A stretch of 64,000 nucleotides of DNA from positions 372,001-436,000 of the forward strand of contig NZ_JACHJN010000006.1 in the NCBI RefSeq assembly GCF_014203665.1, in the 5' to 3' direction. Each line of letters starts with the position of its first letter. The first letter of the stretch is position 1. Under the pieces are notes generated by a model. That model was not told the origin of the DNA and made no database searches. It saw nothing but the letters and a program-made list of their open reading frames with translations. Below are positions 16,660-25,780 of this stretch, in pieces. Made by a program: the position numbers and the translations under genes. Source of the stretch: Saccharothrix tamanrassetensis (lineage in GTDB: Bacteria; Actinomycetota; Actinomycetes; Mycobacteriales; Pseudonocardiaceae).

Positions 16660-17073
16660 ATGGACGTGATCGCACTGATCGGCCGCATCCTGTTCGTGCT
16701 CCTGTTCTTCGGTTCGGCGATGGGCCACCTCACCCAGACCGAGGCCATGGCCGGCTACGCCGCGTCGAAGAACATCCCCTCGCCCAAGCTCGCCACCCAG
16801 GCCAGCGGCGTGGTGATGATCGTCGGCGGCCTGATGGTCCTGCTCGGCGTGTGGGCGGACCTCGGAGCCCTGCTGCTCGCGCTGTTCCTGCTGCCCACGG
16901 CCTTCCTGATGCACGACTTCTGGAAGCAGACCGACCCGCAGGCCAAGCAGCAGGAGATGATCCAGTTCAACAAGGACCTGTCCCTGGCCGGCGCTGCGCT
17001 GCTGTTCTTCGGCATCTACGCCGGACCCGGCTCCGACCTGGGCCTCACCATCACCGGACCGCTGTTCGGGTAG
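16660..17073 (+). CDS. DoxX family membrane protein
   Basis: A 137-residue integral membrane protein with four predicted helices: IALIGRILFVLLFFGSAMGH, a segment ending SGVVMIVGGLMVLLGVW, LGALLLALFLLPTAFLMH, and a last helix around LAGAALLFFGIYAG. This layout and the cytoplasmic DFWKQTDPQAKQQEM loop match DoxX/SURF4-like proteins. Family members associate with thiol and superoxide homeostasis in mycobacteria, but this gene lacks the sodA or thiosulfate sulfurtransferase neighbours that would support that. A perfect AGGAGG lies before the ATG. Confidence 0.85.
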   Translation: MDVIALIGRILFVLLFFGSAMGHLTQTEAMAGYAASKNIPSPKLATQASGVVMIVGGLMVLLGVWADLGALLLALFLLPTAFLMHDFWKQTDPQAKQQEMIQFNKDLSLAGAALLFFGIYAGPGSDLGLTITGPLFG

Positions 17074-17101
17074 CCGCCGGCGGTGCCGTTACCCTGAATC
17101 C

Positions 17102-19063
17102 GTGAGTGTCGAGTCGGTCTTCCCCGCGTTGGAGCCCCTGCTGCCGAGGGTGTCCAAGCCGGTGCAGTACGTCGGCGGGGAGCTCAACGCGACCGTCAAG
17201 GACTGGGACGCCGCCGCCGTGCGGTGGGCCCTGATGTACCCGGACGCCTACGAGGTCGGACTGCCCAACCAGGGCGTCATGATCCTGTACGAGGTCCTCA
17301 ACGAGCAGCCCGACGTGCTGGCCGAGCGGACCTACGCGGTGTGGCCCGACCTCGAACGGCTGATGCGCGAACACGACGTGCCGCAGTTCACCGTGGACGC
17401 GCACCGGCCGGTCAAGGCGTTCGACCTGCTCGGCGTCAGCTTCGCCACCGAACTCGGCTACACCAACCTGCTCACCGCGCTGGACCTGGCCGGCATCCCC
17501 CTCCACGCGGCCGACCGCACCGAAGACCACCCGATCGTGGTGGCCGGCGGGCACGCGGCCTTCAACCCGGAACCGATCTCGCCGTTCGTCGACGCGGCGG
17601 TGCTGGGCGACGGCGAGGAAGCCGTCCTGGAGATCACCGACCTGGTCCGGGCCTGGAAGGCCGAAGGCCGCCCCGGCGGGCGCGACGAGATCCTGACCCG
17701 CCTGGCCGAGACCGGCGGCGTCTACGTGCCCAGGTTTTACGACGTGGAGTACCTGCCCGACGGCCGCATCCAGCGCGTGGTGCCGAACCGCGAACGCGTG
17801 CCGTACCGCGTGTTCAAGCGGACCACCATGGACCTGGACGCGTGGCCGTACCCGAAGCAGCCCCTGGTGCCGCTCGCGGAGTCCGTGCACGAGCGGATGA
17901 GCGTGGAGATCTTCCGGGGCTGCACGCGAGGCTGCCGGTTCTGCCAGGCGGGCATGATCACTCGGCCGGTGCGGGAACGTTCCATCGAAGGCATCGGCGC
18001 GATGGTGCAGCGAGGCCTGGAGGCCACCGGCTTCGAAGAGGTGGGCTTGCTTTCGCTGTCCAGCGCCGACCACTCGGAGATCGCCGAGATCACCAAGGGC
18101 CTGGCGGACCGCTACGAGGGCACCAACACCAGCCTGTCGCTGCCGAGTACGCGCGTGGACGCGTTCAACATCGACCTGGCCAACGAACTGTCCCGCAACG
18201 GCCGGCGCTCGGGTCTGACGTTCGCCCCCGAGGGCGGCAGCGAACGCATCCGCCGCGTGATCAACAAGATGGTGTCCGAAGAGGACCTCATCCGCACGGT
18301 CAGCGCGGCGTTCGCGGCGGGGTGGCGGCAGGTGAAGCTCTACTTCATGTGCGGCCTCCCCACCGAAACCGACGACGACGTCCTGCAAATCGCCGAAATG
18401 GCCAAGAACGTCATCCGCGCGGGTCGAGAGGTGAGCGGCCGCAAGGACATCCGCTGCACGATTTCGATCGGTGGCTTCGTCCCCAAGCCGCACACCCCGT
18501 TCCAGTGGGCGGCGCAATGCGATCCGGTCACAGTGGACAGCCGCCTGCGCAAACTGCGCGAGGCAGTCAACTCCGACCGTGCGCTGGGTCGGAACATCGG
18601 CATGCGCTACCACGACGGCCAACCGTCGCTGATCGAAGGCCTGCTGTCCCGAGGTGATCGCCGGATCGGCCGGGTCATCGAACGCGTGTGGCGGGAAGGC
18701 GGCCGCTTCGACGGCTGGTCCGAGCACTTCTCCTACGAGCGCTGGGTTTCCGCCGCCGAGGCCGAACTGACCCCGCTGGGCGTGGACCTCGCCTGGTTCA
18801 CCACCCGTGAGCGGGAGGAGTTGGAAGTCCTGCCCTGGGACCACCTCGACTCGGGCCTGGACAAGGAATGGCTCTGGGCCGACTGGCAGGACGCCCTGGA
18901 CGAGCGAGAGCAGGACGACTGCCGCTGGACGCCCTGCTTCGACTGCGGCGTGTGCCCGGCGATGGGAACGGACATCGAAGTGGGACCGACCGGCCGGACC
19001 CTCCTCCCGATCTCCCCGGTGGGCAAGGGCTCCCCAGTCCACAACCCATCCCTCACCACGTAA
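17102..19063 (+). CDS. B12-binding-domain radical SAM protein (TIGR03960 type)
   Basis: A 653-residue cobalamin-binding radical SAM protein. An N-terminal B12-binding-like Rossmann domain (about 25-180) precedes the radical SAM barrel, whose 4Fe-4S ligands are in CTRGCRFCQAG (about residue 275). A C-terminal region has a second cysteine cluster in CFDCGVCPAMGTD (about 615). The family normally neighbours, or is fused to, a DUF2344 (TIGR03936) protein; that partner is present but 2.5 kb downstream, beyond a subtilase gene. The reaction is not known; proximity to rne and ribosomal protein genes suggests RNA or ribosome modification. TACCCT six bases before GTG suggests a leaderless start. Confidence 0.93.
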   Translation: MSVESVFPALEPLLPRVSKPVQYVGGELNATVKDWDAAAVRWALMYPDAYEVGLPNQGVMILYEVLNEQPDVLAERTYAVWPDLERLMREHDVPQFTVDAHRPVKAFDLLGVSFATELGYTNLLTALDLAGIPLHAADRTEDHPIVVAGGHAAFNPEPISPFVDAAVLGDGEEAVLEITDLVRAWKAEGRPGGRDEILTRLAETGGVYVPRFYDVEYLPDGRIQRVVPNRERVPYRVFKRTTMDLDAWPYPKQPLVPLAESVHERMSVEIFRGCTRGCRFCQAGMITRPVRERSIEGIGAMVQRGLEATGFEEVGLLSLSSADHSEIAEITKGLADRYEGTNTSLSLPSTRVDAFNIDLANELSRNGRRSGLTFAPEGGSERIRRVINKMVSEEDLIRTVSAAFAAGWRQVKLYFMCGLPTETDDDVLQIAEMAKNVIRAGREVSGRKDIRCTISIGGFVPKPHTPFQWAAQCDPVTVDSRLRKLREAVNSDRALGRNIGMRYHDGQPSLIEGLLSRGDRRIGRVIERVWREGGRFDGWSEHFSYERWVSAAEAELTPLGVDLAWFTTREREELEVLPWDHLDSGLDKEWLWADWQDALDEREQDDCRWTPCFDCGVCPAMGTDIEVGPTGRTLLPISPVGKGSPVHNPSLTT

Positions 19064-19242
19064 CACAAAAGGCTGAACCCACCCCCAATCCCGTACGCAA
19101 TCCCCACCCCCGCCACTCGGTGAGATATCGAATCCGCGCGAACCACCACCCGACCTTCACCCCCGACCAGCACCCGACCGCCACGCCTGCCTCGACAGCC
19201 AACGTCCCCATGCGGCCTCCACAGTCAACCGGCACGCTCGCC

Positions 19243-19296
19243 GCACCCGCACCCGCACCCGCACCCGCACCCGCACCTGCACCCGCACCCGCACCC
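19243..19296. repeat. Hexanucleotide tandem repeat (GCACCC)9
   Basis: Nine copies of a six-base unit; copy six reads GCACCT. It directly abuts a five-base repeat. There are no spacers, so it is not a CRISPR. It is a candidate slipped-strand variable tract outside any credible coding frame. Confidence 0.9.
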
Positions 19297-19321
19297 GGCA
19301 TGGCATGGCATGGCATGGCAT
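19297..19321. repeat. Pentanucleotide tandem repeat (GGCAT)5
   Basis: Five perfect copies of GGCAT begin at the last base of the GCACCC array, followed by a degenerate GGACA. Two unrelated unit lengths back to back are unusual. Confidence 0.9.
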
Positions 19322-19779
19322 GGACAGGCTGCCTCGCCGGCGGAAACCTGGTGCGCCAGGACTTCGTCGAACGGGCGGCTCCGGCCCCAGTGCAACGTGA
19401 CTCCGTTCGAGCGAGCTTGAATCAAGTTCCCTCAGACGCTCCAGCCGGAGGCCTGGCGGATCCCGGAGTGCGGCTGAAGAGGTGCAAAGCCCAGAAGTGG
19501 ACAGACCTGTAGACCTTCCGTCACAGGCATTCGCGGTGCGCGTGAAACCGGCCCTCGGTTGAAGGGAACCGGTGGCGAGGCTGGTGGAAATAGACGTCGA
19601 ACACGCCACCCCTGGATACGCCAAACGCTGGTTACGCCATCGCGCGAGAACCGGCGAACAAACGAATCGGCGAACCGGCGAGGTGCTGTTTTTCGTCAGG
19701 CGGATCGTCGGGCATCACCCCGTCCGGCGCGCACCGCAAGCGAGGCATCGCGAGCCGCACCGACTCCAGTGGAAGCGCT

Positions 19780-21345
19780 TCAGCGCTCCTTGAGAAGTGC
19801 GCCAGCGCCACTCGGAAGCGCCTCAGCGTCACCGCTGGTTGGCGCGCCCTTCGTCGCGTCGACGGGCCTGTTGCCCTTCACCGCAGCCTCGGCGTCCACC
19901 AAACCGTGGCCGTAGAAGCCGTTGTACTCCGAATACCCGGTGCAATAGGCGTCCTGAACGCCCGTGCCGTTGAGGTCGTAGTCGGCGGGGCACGGCAGGG
20001 TCTCCGCCTGCGAGTTCAACATCCGGCTCAACTCGCCCGCCGTCGCCTTCGGGTGCGTTGACGCGAGCAGCGCCGCGACTCCCGACACGTGCGGGGTGGC
20101 CATGGACGTGCCGCACGAGTAGTCGTAGCCCGAAGGCACGGTCGACAGCACGCACGCCGGACCCTCGGCCGGCGGCTGCTTGCGGTCACCGCCCGGCGCC
20201 GTCACGTCCACCATGCCCAGCCCGTACGAGCTGTACCCGGCCTTCACCTTGTCCGCCCCCACCGACGACACGGCCACCACGTTGCGCAACTGCGCGGGCA
20301 GCACGAGGCACGTGTTGTCCACCGGACGTGGCTTCACGTCTTCCGGCGCGGCGTTCGTGGGGCTCTGCGCGTCCTGGCCCGGCTTGGTCACGTCGGCGGC
20401 ACTGTTGCCGGCCGCCGCCACGGTCAACACGCCCCGTCCGGTCGCGTAGTCCACCGCACGGCGCACGGCCTCGTATACGACCGCCTGGCCCGTCTTGTTC
20501 TGACAGGTGAACACCCACGGGTCGATGAAGTAACTGTTATTTGTGATCGTCATGCCCTGTGCCGCTGCCCACATGAACCCGCACACCGCGTACTCGGGGT
20601 AGATGAACCCCGCGTCGTCCACGACCTTTACTGACGCGATCCGCACGCCCGGCGCCACGCCCGTCGTGCCCAAGCCGTCGTCGGCGGCCGCAATCGTGCC
20701 CGCGACGTGCGTCCCGTGCGCGGACGTCGTAGGCGTCCACGCGGTCGGTGAGGGATTCGCCACACCCGTCGTGCAGCCCGCGGACAGCGCCGGGTCCAGC
20801 GCGCCGACCAGCTCCGGATGCGTCGGGTCGATACCGGAGTCGAGCACGCCGACCACCACGTCCCGGCTGCCCTTGCTGATCGCGTGCGCCTCGGCGGCCC
20901 GGATCAGCTCCATGTCCCACTGCTCGGCGGTCCGGTCGGGGGTGCCGGTCGGGTAGGACCGGTTGGACGAGGTCTCGTCGTCCTTCGTCCGGGACGGCGC
21001 GCCGTTGCGCTTGGACAGGCCGTCGGCCTGCGCGCTGTAGGACCGGTCCAGGCCGATCTTGCGGCCGAAACCGGGATCGCCGGAGACCGCCACGGCCACG
21101 CCGATCTGCGGGTAGTAGCCGGTCGTCGTGCCGCACGCCCGCGAGATCATCGCGTCGGCCAGCGGCTCGCTGGTGCCGATGTCCAGCACGACCAGGTAGC
21201 GCAGCGTCGGGCCGGGCTGGATGCACTCGGGAACGGCGGTGGCCTCGCCGCCCGGCGTGGCGGCGTGCGCGGACGCCGCGAAGCAGCCGGTCGCGAGCAG
21301 CGCCGCGCTGACCGCGACCGCTTGGACGCGGCGGAGCAGAGGCAC
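19780..21345 (-). CDS. Secreted S8 (subtilisin-like) serine peptidase
   Basis: A 521-residue secreted subtilase. GTG follows GGAGGT at good spacing, then a Sec signal (LLRRVQAVAVSAALLATG, cleavage near AHA). A propeptide-like region of about 110 residues precedes the catalytic domain. The triad is clear: Asp in VVGVLDSGIDPTHPEL (about 170), His in HGTHVAGTIAAADDG (about 206) and Ser in GTSMATPHVSGVAALL (about 410), with AAAGNSAAD supplying the oxyanion Asn. No C-terminal membrane anchor is seen, which argues against an ESX mycosin, and no ESX genes are near. Several cysteine pairs suggest disulfides. It is inserted between the B12/radical SAM gene and its DUF2344 partner. Confidence 0.9.
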   Translation of the reverse strand: MPLLRRVQAVAVSAALLATGCFAASAHAATPGGEATAVPECIQPGPTLRYLVVLDIGTSEPLADAMISRACGTTTGYYPQIGVAVAVSGDPGFGRKIGLDRSYSAQADGLSKRNGAPSRTKDDETSSNRSYPTGTPDRTAEQWDMELIRAAEAHAISKGSRDVVVGVLDSGIDPTHPELVGALDPALSAGCTTGVANPSPTAWTPTTSAHGTHVAGTIAAADDGLGTTGVAPGVRIASVKVVDDAGFIYPEYAVCGFMWAAAQGMTITNNSYFIDPWVFTCQNKTGQAVVYEAVRRAVDYATGRGVLTVAAAGNSAADVTKPGQDAQSPTNAAPEDVKPRPVDNTCLVLPAQLRNVVAVSSVGADKVKAGYSSYGLGMVDVTAPGGDRKQPPAEGPACVLSTVPSGYDYSCGTSMATPHVSGVAALLASTHPKATAGELSRMLNSQAETLPCPADYDLNGTGVQDAYCTGYSEYNGFYGHGLVDAEAAVKGNRPVDATKGAPTSGDAEALPSGAGALLKER

Positions 21346-21551
21346 GGGGGACCTCCAGTGCTGGGCTGCCGATCGACCACGGCGGCGGCCGTCAGTGGGA
21401 CCTCTGTTGCCGGACGGTAGCCAGGCGGGACGAACCAGACAAGCTCAACGGTGTCGAACGGCACCAAGGTACCGTCCTGCCGGAGTAGAAGCGTGGACCG
21501 TTGGGGTGCTTACCCCGTCGGAACCCCACCCGGTACCCAAGGGGAGCAGCA

Positions 21552-22364
21552 CTGAGCCGCCACCAGCCATCCAACCCGTCGGCCGCGCCGGTGCAGAAGC
21601 TCCGGCTGCGCTACGCCAAGCGCGGTCGGTTGCGGTTCACGTCGCACCGTGACATCGCCCGCACCTTCGAGCGCGCGCTGCGGCGGGCAGGCGTGCCCAT
21701 GGCCTACTCCCAGGGGTTCAGCCCGCACCCGAAGGTGTCGTGGGTCGGCGCCGCACCGACCGGCGTGGCCAGCGAAGCCGAGTATGTTGAGGTGCAGGTC
21801 GTGGAACAGGTCGACCCGGACGCACTGCGGACCGCGTTGGACGCCGTGCTGCCGCCAGGCCTGGACGTGATCGAGGTGGTGCGGGCGGCGGGTGGCACGC
21901 TGCCCGAGCGGATCGAGGCCAGCGCCTGGCAGGTGGAACTGCCCGGCGTTTCACCCGAACGGCTGATAGAAGCCGTGACGGCGTTCCTGGCGGCCGAGTC
22001 CGTCGAAGTGGAACGGCTGACCAAGGACGGCAAGAAGGTGATCGACGTCCGGCCGGCCGTGGTCTCCGCCGAGGTGCGTTCCGACGTGCCGACGGGGTCC
22101 GGATCGACGCAGATCCAGATGCATTCGAGCGACGCGGGACACGATGCACGGGATTTGTCACATCCGTGTGGGATACTTGTGACGGTCGTACGGCAGACAA
22201 CACCTACCGTTCGACCCGACGACGTGCTGAGCGCGCTCCGAGTCGTCGCCGACCTGGTTCCGCCGGTGCCCGCGAAGGCGACCCGGATGGCACAGGGGCG
22301 GCTCGACGACGAAGGACGCTTGGTCGACCCGCTGGCCCTTGACCGGGCGGCGGAGGAGGTCTGA
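21552..22364 (+). CDS. DUF2344 (TIGR03936) radical SAM-associated protein
   Basis: About 270 residues. The N-terminal core VQKLRLRYAKRGRLRFTSHR and the AYSQGFSPHPKVSW motif define the TIGR03936/DUF2344 family, which acts with the TIGR03960 B12-radical SAM protein; substrate unknown. The start is uncertain. AAGGGGAG lies five bases before an in-frame CTG (chosen here), a TTG lies 51 bases further up without a ribosome site, and GTG at 21591 begins exactly at the conserved core but lacks a ribosome site. The gene precedes rne, as in other actinobacteria, so it probably belongs to an RNA-related context. Confidence 0.85.
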   Translation: MSRHQPSNPSAAPVQKLRLRYAKRGRLRFTSHRDIARTFERALRRAGVPMAYSQGFSPHPKVSWVGAAPTGVASEAEYVEVQVVEQVDPDALRTALDAVLPPGLDVIEVVRAAGGTLPERIEASAWQVELPGVSPERLIEAVTAFLAAESVEVERLTKDGKKVIDVRPAVVSAEVRSDVPTGSGSTQIQMHSSDAGHDARDLSHPCGILVTVVRQTTPTVRPDDVLSALRVVADLVPPVPAKATRMAQGRLDDEGRLVDPLALDRAAEEV

Positions 22365-22539
22365 CCGGGCTGCCGCCGGAGCGGCGCTGACGGCGTCGTC
22401 GCGGGAGATTGAGGACCTGCTGTGCCGTGCGCACAGCGCGCAACAAAGGATTCCCGCCGCCAGCCGCGGCGGTGAGTGGACAAGAGAGGCCCCTGCGCGG
22501 CCGCGTCGCCCCAGACGCGCCCGGGGGCGGAGGAGCTGC

Positions 22540-25500
22540 ATGTCGAACACGAAAAATCCCGCCGGCGCCGGCGGGGGTAACGCCACATCCGCACACCCCG
22601 CACTGGCGGACCTGCCGGACAAGCTGAGGGTGCACGCGCTGGCGAAGCTGCTGGGTACCAGCAGCAAGGACGTCGTGGCCGCGCTGGCCGACCTGGGCGA
22701 AACCGTCAAGGGCGCCCAGTCCAGCGTCAGCCGCGACCTGGCGCTCAAAGTCGCCGAGAGTCTGCTGAGCTGGGACGACATCGTCACCGGGGACGTCGAC
22801 GAGGCCACCGAGGAACCGGCCATGCCGGCACGTGAGGTGGCCGCGCTCACACCGCTGTTCGCGCCGCCGTCCGCGGTCTTCCTGCCGCCCACCCCGGTCG
22901 TCGCCCCGACGCCCGTCGTAGTCACGGAGGAGGCCGAGGAGGAGGACGAGCACGCCGAGGACGCGTCCGCCGACGACGCCGGTGACGAGGGCGAAGGCCG
23001 CCGCCGCCGTCGTCGTGGCCGTCGTGGCCGCGGCCGCGGCAAGGGCGTCGGTGAGGACGGGCACGACGACGAAACCGCCGACGAGCCCGCCGCGGCGGAG
23101 GCCGAGGAGGCCCCCGCCGAGGACGACGGCCCGTCGGACGACGACTCGGAGGGCGGCACCAGCCGTCGCAGGCGTCGCCGCCGCCGCCGCAAGGTCGGCG
23201 CGGACGACGAAGCCGCCCCGAGCGAGGACGACCCGCCGAACACCGTCGTGCACGTCCGCGAGACGCGGGACGCGCGCGACGACAAGGCCGACTCCGAGGC
23301 CGCCCAGAACGAAGTGCGCAGCGTGCGCGGCTCGACCCGGCTGGAGGCCAAGCGCCAGCGCCGCCGGGACGGTCGCGAGGCCGGTCGCCGCCGTGCCCCG
23401 GTGCTGTCCGAGGCCGAGTTCCTGGCCCGCCGCGAAGCCGTCGAACGGACCATGGTGGTGCGCGAACGCGGTGACCGCACGCAGATCGGTGTGCTGGAGG
23501 ACGGCGTGCTCGTGGAGCACTTCGTCACCTCGGCGGGCACCGGCTCGCTGGTCGGCAACGTCTACCTGGGCCGCGTGCAGAACGTGCTGCCGTCCATGGA
23601 GGCGGCGTTCATCGACATCGGCCGCGGCCGCAACGCGGTGCTGTACGCGGGCGAGGTCGACTGGGACGCGGCCGGCCTGGAGGGCAAGGCCCGCAAGATC
23701 GAGCAGGCGCTCTCCACCGGCGACAGCGTCCTGGTGCAGGTCACCAAGGACCCGGTCGGCCACAAGGGCGCCCGCCTGACCACGCAGATCAGCCTGCCCG
23801 GCCGGTTCCTGGTGTACGTGCCGGGCGGCGGCGCGACGGGCATCAGCCGCAAGCTGCCCGACAACGAGCGCAAGCGACTCAAGGACATCCTCAAGCGCGT
23901 CGTCCCCGAGGACGCGGGCGTGATCATCCGCACCGCCTCGGAGGGCATCGCCGAGGAGGAGCTGGCCCGTGACGTGACCCGCCTGCAAGCGCAGTGGCAG
24001 GTCATCAAGGACAAGGCCGACACGCCCAAGGCGCAGTCCCCGCAGCTGCTGTACGAAGAGCCGGACCTGCTGGTGAAGGTCGTGCGCGACCTGTTCACCG
24101 AGGACTTCTCGGCGCTCATCGTCCAGGGCGCGGACGCGTGGGACACCATCGAGGCCTACGTCCGCCACGTCGCGCCGGACCTCCAGGAACGCCTGCGCCG
24201 GCACGTCGGCAACAGCGACGCGTTCGTCGAGCACCGCATCGACGAGCAGCTGCTCAAGGCCCTGGACCGGAAGGTCTGGCTGCCGTCCGGCGGGTACCTG
24301 GTGATCGACCGGACCGAAGCCATGACGGTGATCGACGTGAACACCGGCAAGTTCACCGGATCGGGTGGAAACCTGGAAGAGACGGTGACCCGCAACAACC
24401 TGGAGGCGGCGGAGGAGATCGTCCGCCAGCTCCGGCTGCGGGACATCGGCGGCATCATCGTGATCGACTTCATCGACATGGTCCTGGAGTCCAACCGCGA
24501 CCTGGTGCTGCGCCGGCTGACCGAGTGCCTGGGCCGCGACCGGACGCGCCACCAGGTGGCCGAGGTGACGTCGCTGGGCCTGGTCCAGATGACCCGCAAG
24601 CGGGTCGGCACGGGCCTGCTGGAGGCGTTCTCCACCACCTGTGAGCACTGCCGCGGCCGCGGCCTGGTCGTGACGACCGAGCCGGTGCACTCGCACGGGC
24701 CGTCCAACGGCCAGGGCCAGCAGCAGCAACAGCAGCAGAGCCGCAAGTCCCGGCGCGGCAAGGGCGTGGAGACGCCGGAGCCGGTGGCCGAGGTCGTCGT
24801 CGAGCCGACCGAGCAGCCGCAGGCCATCACCGAGCAGTCCACGTCGGAAGAGCCGATCGCGGCCGTGGTCGAGGAGGAGGCGGTCGTCGAACCCAAGCGC
24901 GAACGCCGCCAGCGTCGCCGCGCCCGTCGTGAAGCCGGTGCCGTGGCCCGCCAGGAGTCCGCCGAGGCTGCGGTCCGTGCCGAAGCGGGCACGACCCAGG
25001 CAGCGGTGGAGACCTCTGCCCGGGGCAGCGCAGCCGGTGCCTCAACGTCCGACACTCCGACGTCCGGTGATTCGGGTCCCACCGCCGTGCGGCCGCAGGT
25101 CGAGCGCCCCGTCGCCGAACCCGCCGCACCGCAGGCCGGACCCACCGCATCGCAGGCCAGGCCTGTCGAGGCCCGGACCGAGGCCGAGCCCACCGCGCCC
25201 CGAACCGAAGTCCAGCCCACGGCGACGCACACCGAGGTCCAGCCCACCGCGGCGCGGACCGAGGTCGAGCGGACCACGGTCGAGCCGGCGGCTCAACCGG
25301 CCGAGGCGGCTCCGGCAGGGCGCAGGCGTCGCTCCGCGGCGGAGTCGGCCCCGGCGGCCGCCCCGGCCGTCGCCGAGCCGCAGGAGCACCCGCAGGTCCA
25401 GCCCCCGACCCAGGTCGGTACGGCCGAGGCGAACGCGGCAGACCAGTCGCTCAACGGCCACAACGAGCCCGTGGTGGCCACCCGCAGGCGTACCCGCCGG

Positions 25501-25551
25501 GCCGCCTCACGGCCCGCCGGCCCGCCGCTGGGCGCGGTCAAGGAGAGCTGA
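22540..25551 (+). CDS. rne: Ribonuclease E/G
   Basis: The main single-strand endoribonuclease for mRNA decay and rRNA processing. ATG follows AGGAG, giving 1003 residues. Residues 1-270 form an actinobacterial N-terminal extension with long acidic runs and Arg-rich islands ([16 protein letters not shown]). An S1 RNA-binding domain begins near 310 (GNVYLGRVQNVLPSMEAAF). The catalytic domain has the magnesium aspartates in VIDVNTGKF (about 597) and IVIDFIDM (about 640), and the zinc-link CEHCRGRG near 700. The C-terminal 250 residues are disordered with EVQPTA-like repeats, a likely degradosome scaffold. A 176-base leader precedes the start and could mediate autoregulation. Confidence 0.96.
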   Translation: MSNTKNPAGAGGGNATSAHPALADLPDKLRVHALAKLLGTSSKDVVAALADLGETVKGAQSSVSRDLALKVAESLLSWDDIVTGDVDEATEEPAMPAREVAALTPLFAPPSAVFLPPTPVVAPTPVVVTEEAEEEDEHAEDASADDAGDEGEGRRRRRRGRRGRGRGKGVGEDGHDDETADEPAAAEAEEAPAEDDGPSDDDSEGGTSRRRRRRRRRKVGADDEAAPSEDDPPNTVVHVRETRDARDDKADSEAAQNEVRSVRGSTRLEAKRQRRRDGREAGRRRAPVLSEAEFLARREAVERTMVVRERGDRTQIGVLEDGVLVEHFVTSAGTGSLVGNVYLGRVQNVLPSMEAAFIDIGRGRNAVLYAGEVDWDAAGLEGKARKIEQALSTGDSVLVQVTKDPVGHKGARLTTQISLPGRFLVYVPGGGATGISRKLPDNERKRLKDILKRVVPEDAGVIIRTASEGIAEEELARDVTRLQAQWQVIKDKADTPKAQSPQLLYEEPDLLVKVVRDLFTEDFSALIVQGADAWDTIEAYVRHVAPDLQERLRRHVGNSDAFVEHRIDEQLLKALDRKVWLPSGGYLVIDRTEAMTVIDVNTGKFTGSGGNLEETVTRNNLEAAEEIVRQLRLRDIGGIIVIDFIDMVLESNRDLVLRRLTECLGRDRTRHQVAEVTSLGLVQMTRKRVGTGLLEAFSTTCEHCRGRGLVVTTEPVHSHGPSNGQGQQQQQQQSRKSRRGKGVETPEPVAEVVVEPTEQPQAITEQSTSEEPIAAVVEEEAVVEPKRERRQRRRARREAGAVARQESAEAAVRAEAGTTQAAVETSARGSAAGASTSDTPTSGDSGPTAVRPQVERPVAEPAAPQAGPTASQARPVEARTEAEPTAPRTEVQPTATHTEVQPTAARTEVERTTVEPAAQPAEAAPAGRRRRSAAESAPAAAPAVAEPQEHPQVQPPTQVGTAEANAADQSLNGHNEPVVATRRRTRRAASRPAGPPLGAVKES

Positions 25552-25559
25552 TCCACCAC

Positions 25560-25595
25560 CCGGTACGGCCCCGGCGAACACCGGGGCCGTACCGG
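25560..25595 (+). terminator. Terminator after rne
   Basis: Perfect 15-bp arms CCGGTACGGCCCCGG / CCGGGGCCGTACCGG around CGAACA, eight bases after the rne stop. There is no U-run. Confidence 0.8.
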
Positions 25596-25631
25596 CGGTG
25601 AGCTGCGGAATCAGGCCATACCCACCCCGGT

Positions 25632-25661
25632 TTGACCCCGCTGTCCACCGCCACGTAACCT
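25632..25661 (+). promoter_or_regulatory. Promoter of rplU-rpmA
   Basis: TTGACC (-35) and TAACCT (-10), 18 bases apart, lie about 120 bases before rplU. The resulting 5' leader contains the GGCCC/GGGCC inverted repeat near 25668-25690, which could be structured. Inference from motif and spacing. Confidence 0.4.
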
Positions 25662-25780
25662 GATACACGGCCCGCCATCCGGTGGGCCCTGTCGTGCGAA
25701 GCCCAGTCCACGGATATTTTCGAGTGACACTGTGGCGCGCGTGGCCCCGTCCCGTCGAGTAGCAGGAGACTTCCGTCCCG

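Larger units (their letters stand above)
19064..19779. other. 716-base gene-poor stretch with short tandem repeats
   Basis: No convincing gene is present. The left third carries the hexamer and pentamer tracts described separately. The remainder is less GC-biased than its surroundings and has only short, low-quality frames on both strands. One 73-codon frame from 19572 follows GAAGGGA, but its composition is not protein-like after residue 50 and it runs into the converging subtilase end. The stretch, with the subtilase gene, separates two genes that are usually adjacent. Confidence 0.6.

Noticed and set aside
19053-19316. A minus-strand frame with a (Gly-Ala)n tract
   Set aside because: The tract is only the translation of the GCACCC array; the rest lacks coding character.
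19243-19321. Possible CRISPR array
   Set aside because: Units are five and six bases long with no spacers; simple tandem repeats.
19572-19793. A 73-codon plus-strand frame preceded by GAAGGGA
   Set aside because: Composition is not protein-like, no family is recognisable, and it overlaps the end of the subtilase gene.
19780-21345. ESX mycosin
   Set aside because: No C-terminal transmembrane anchor and no ESX genes nearby; a generic secreted subtilase fits better.
22158-24729. Long minus-strand frames opposite rne
   Set aside because: Low-complexity Ser/Arg/Val shadows caused by the codon bias of rne, which has intact catalytic motifs.
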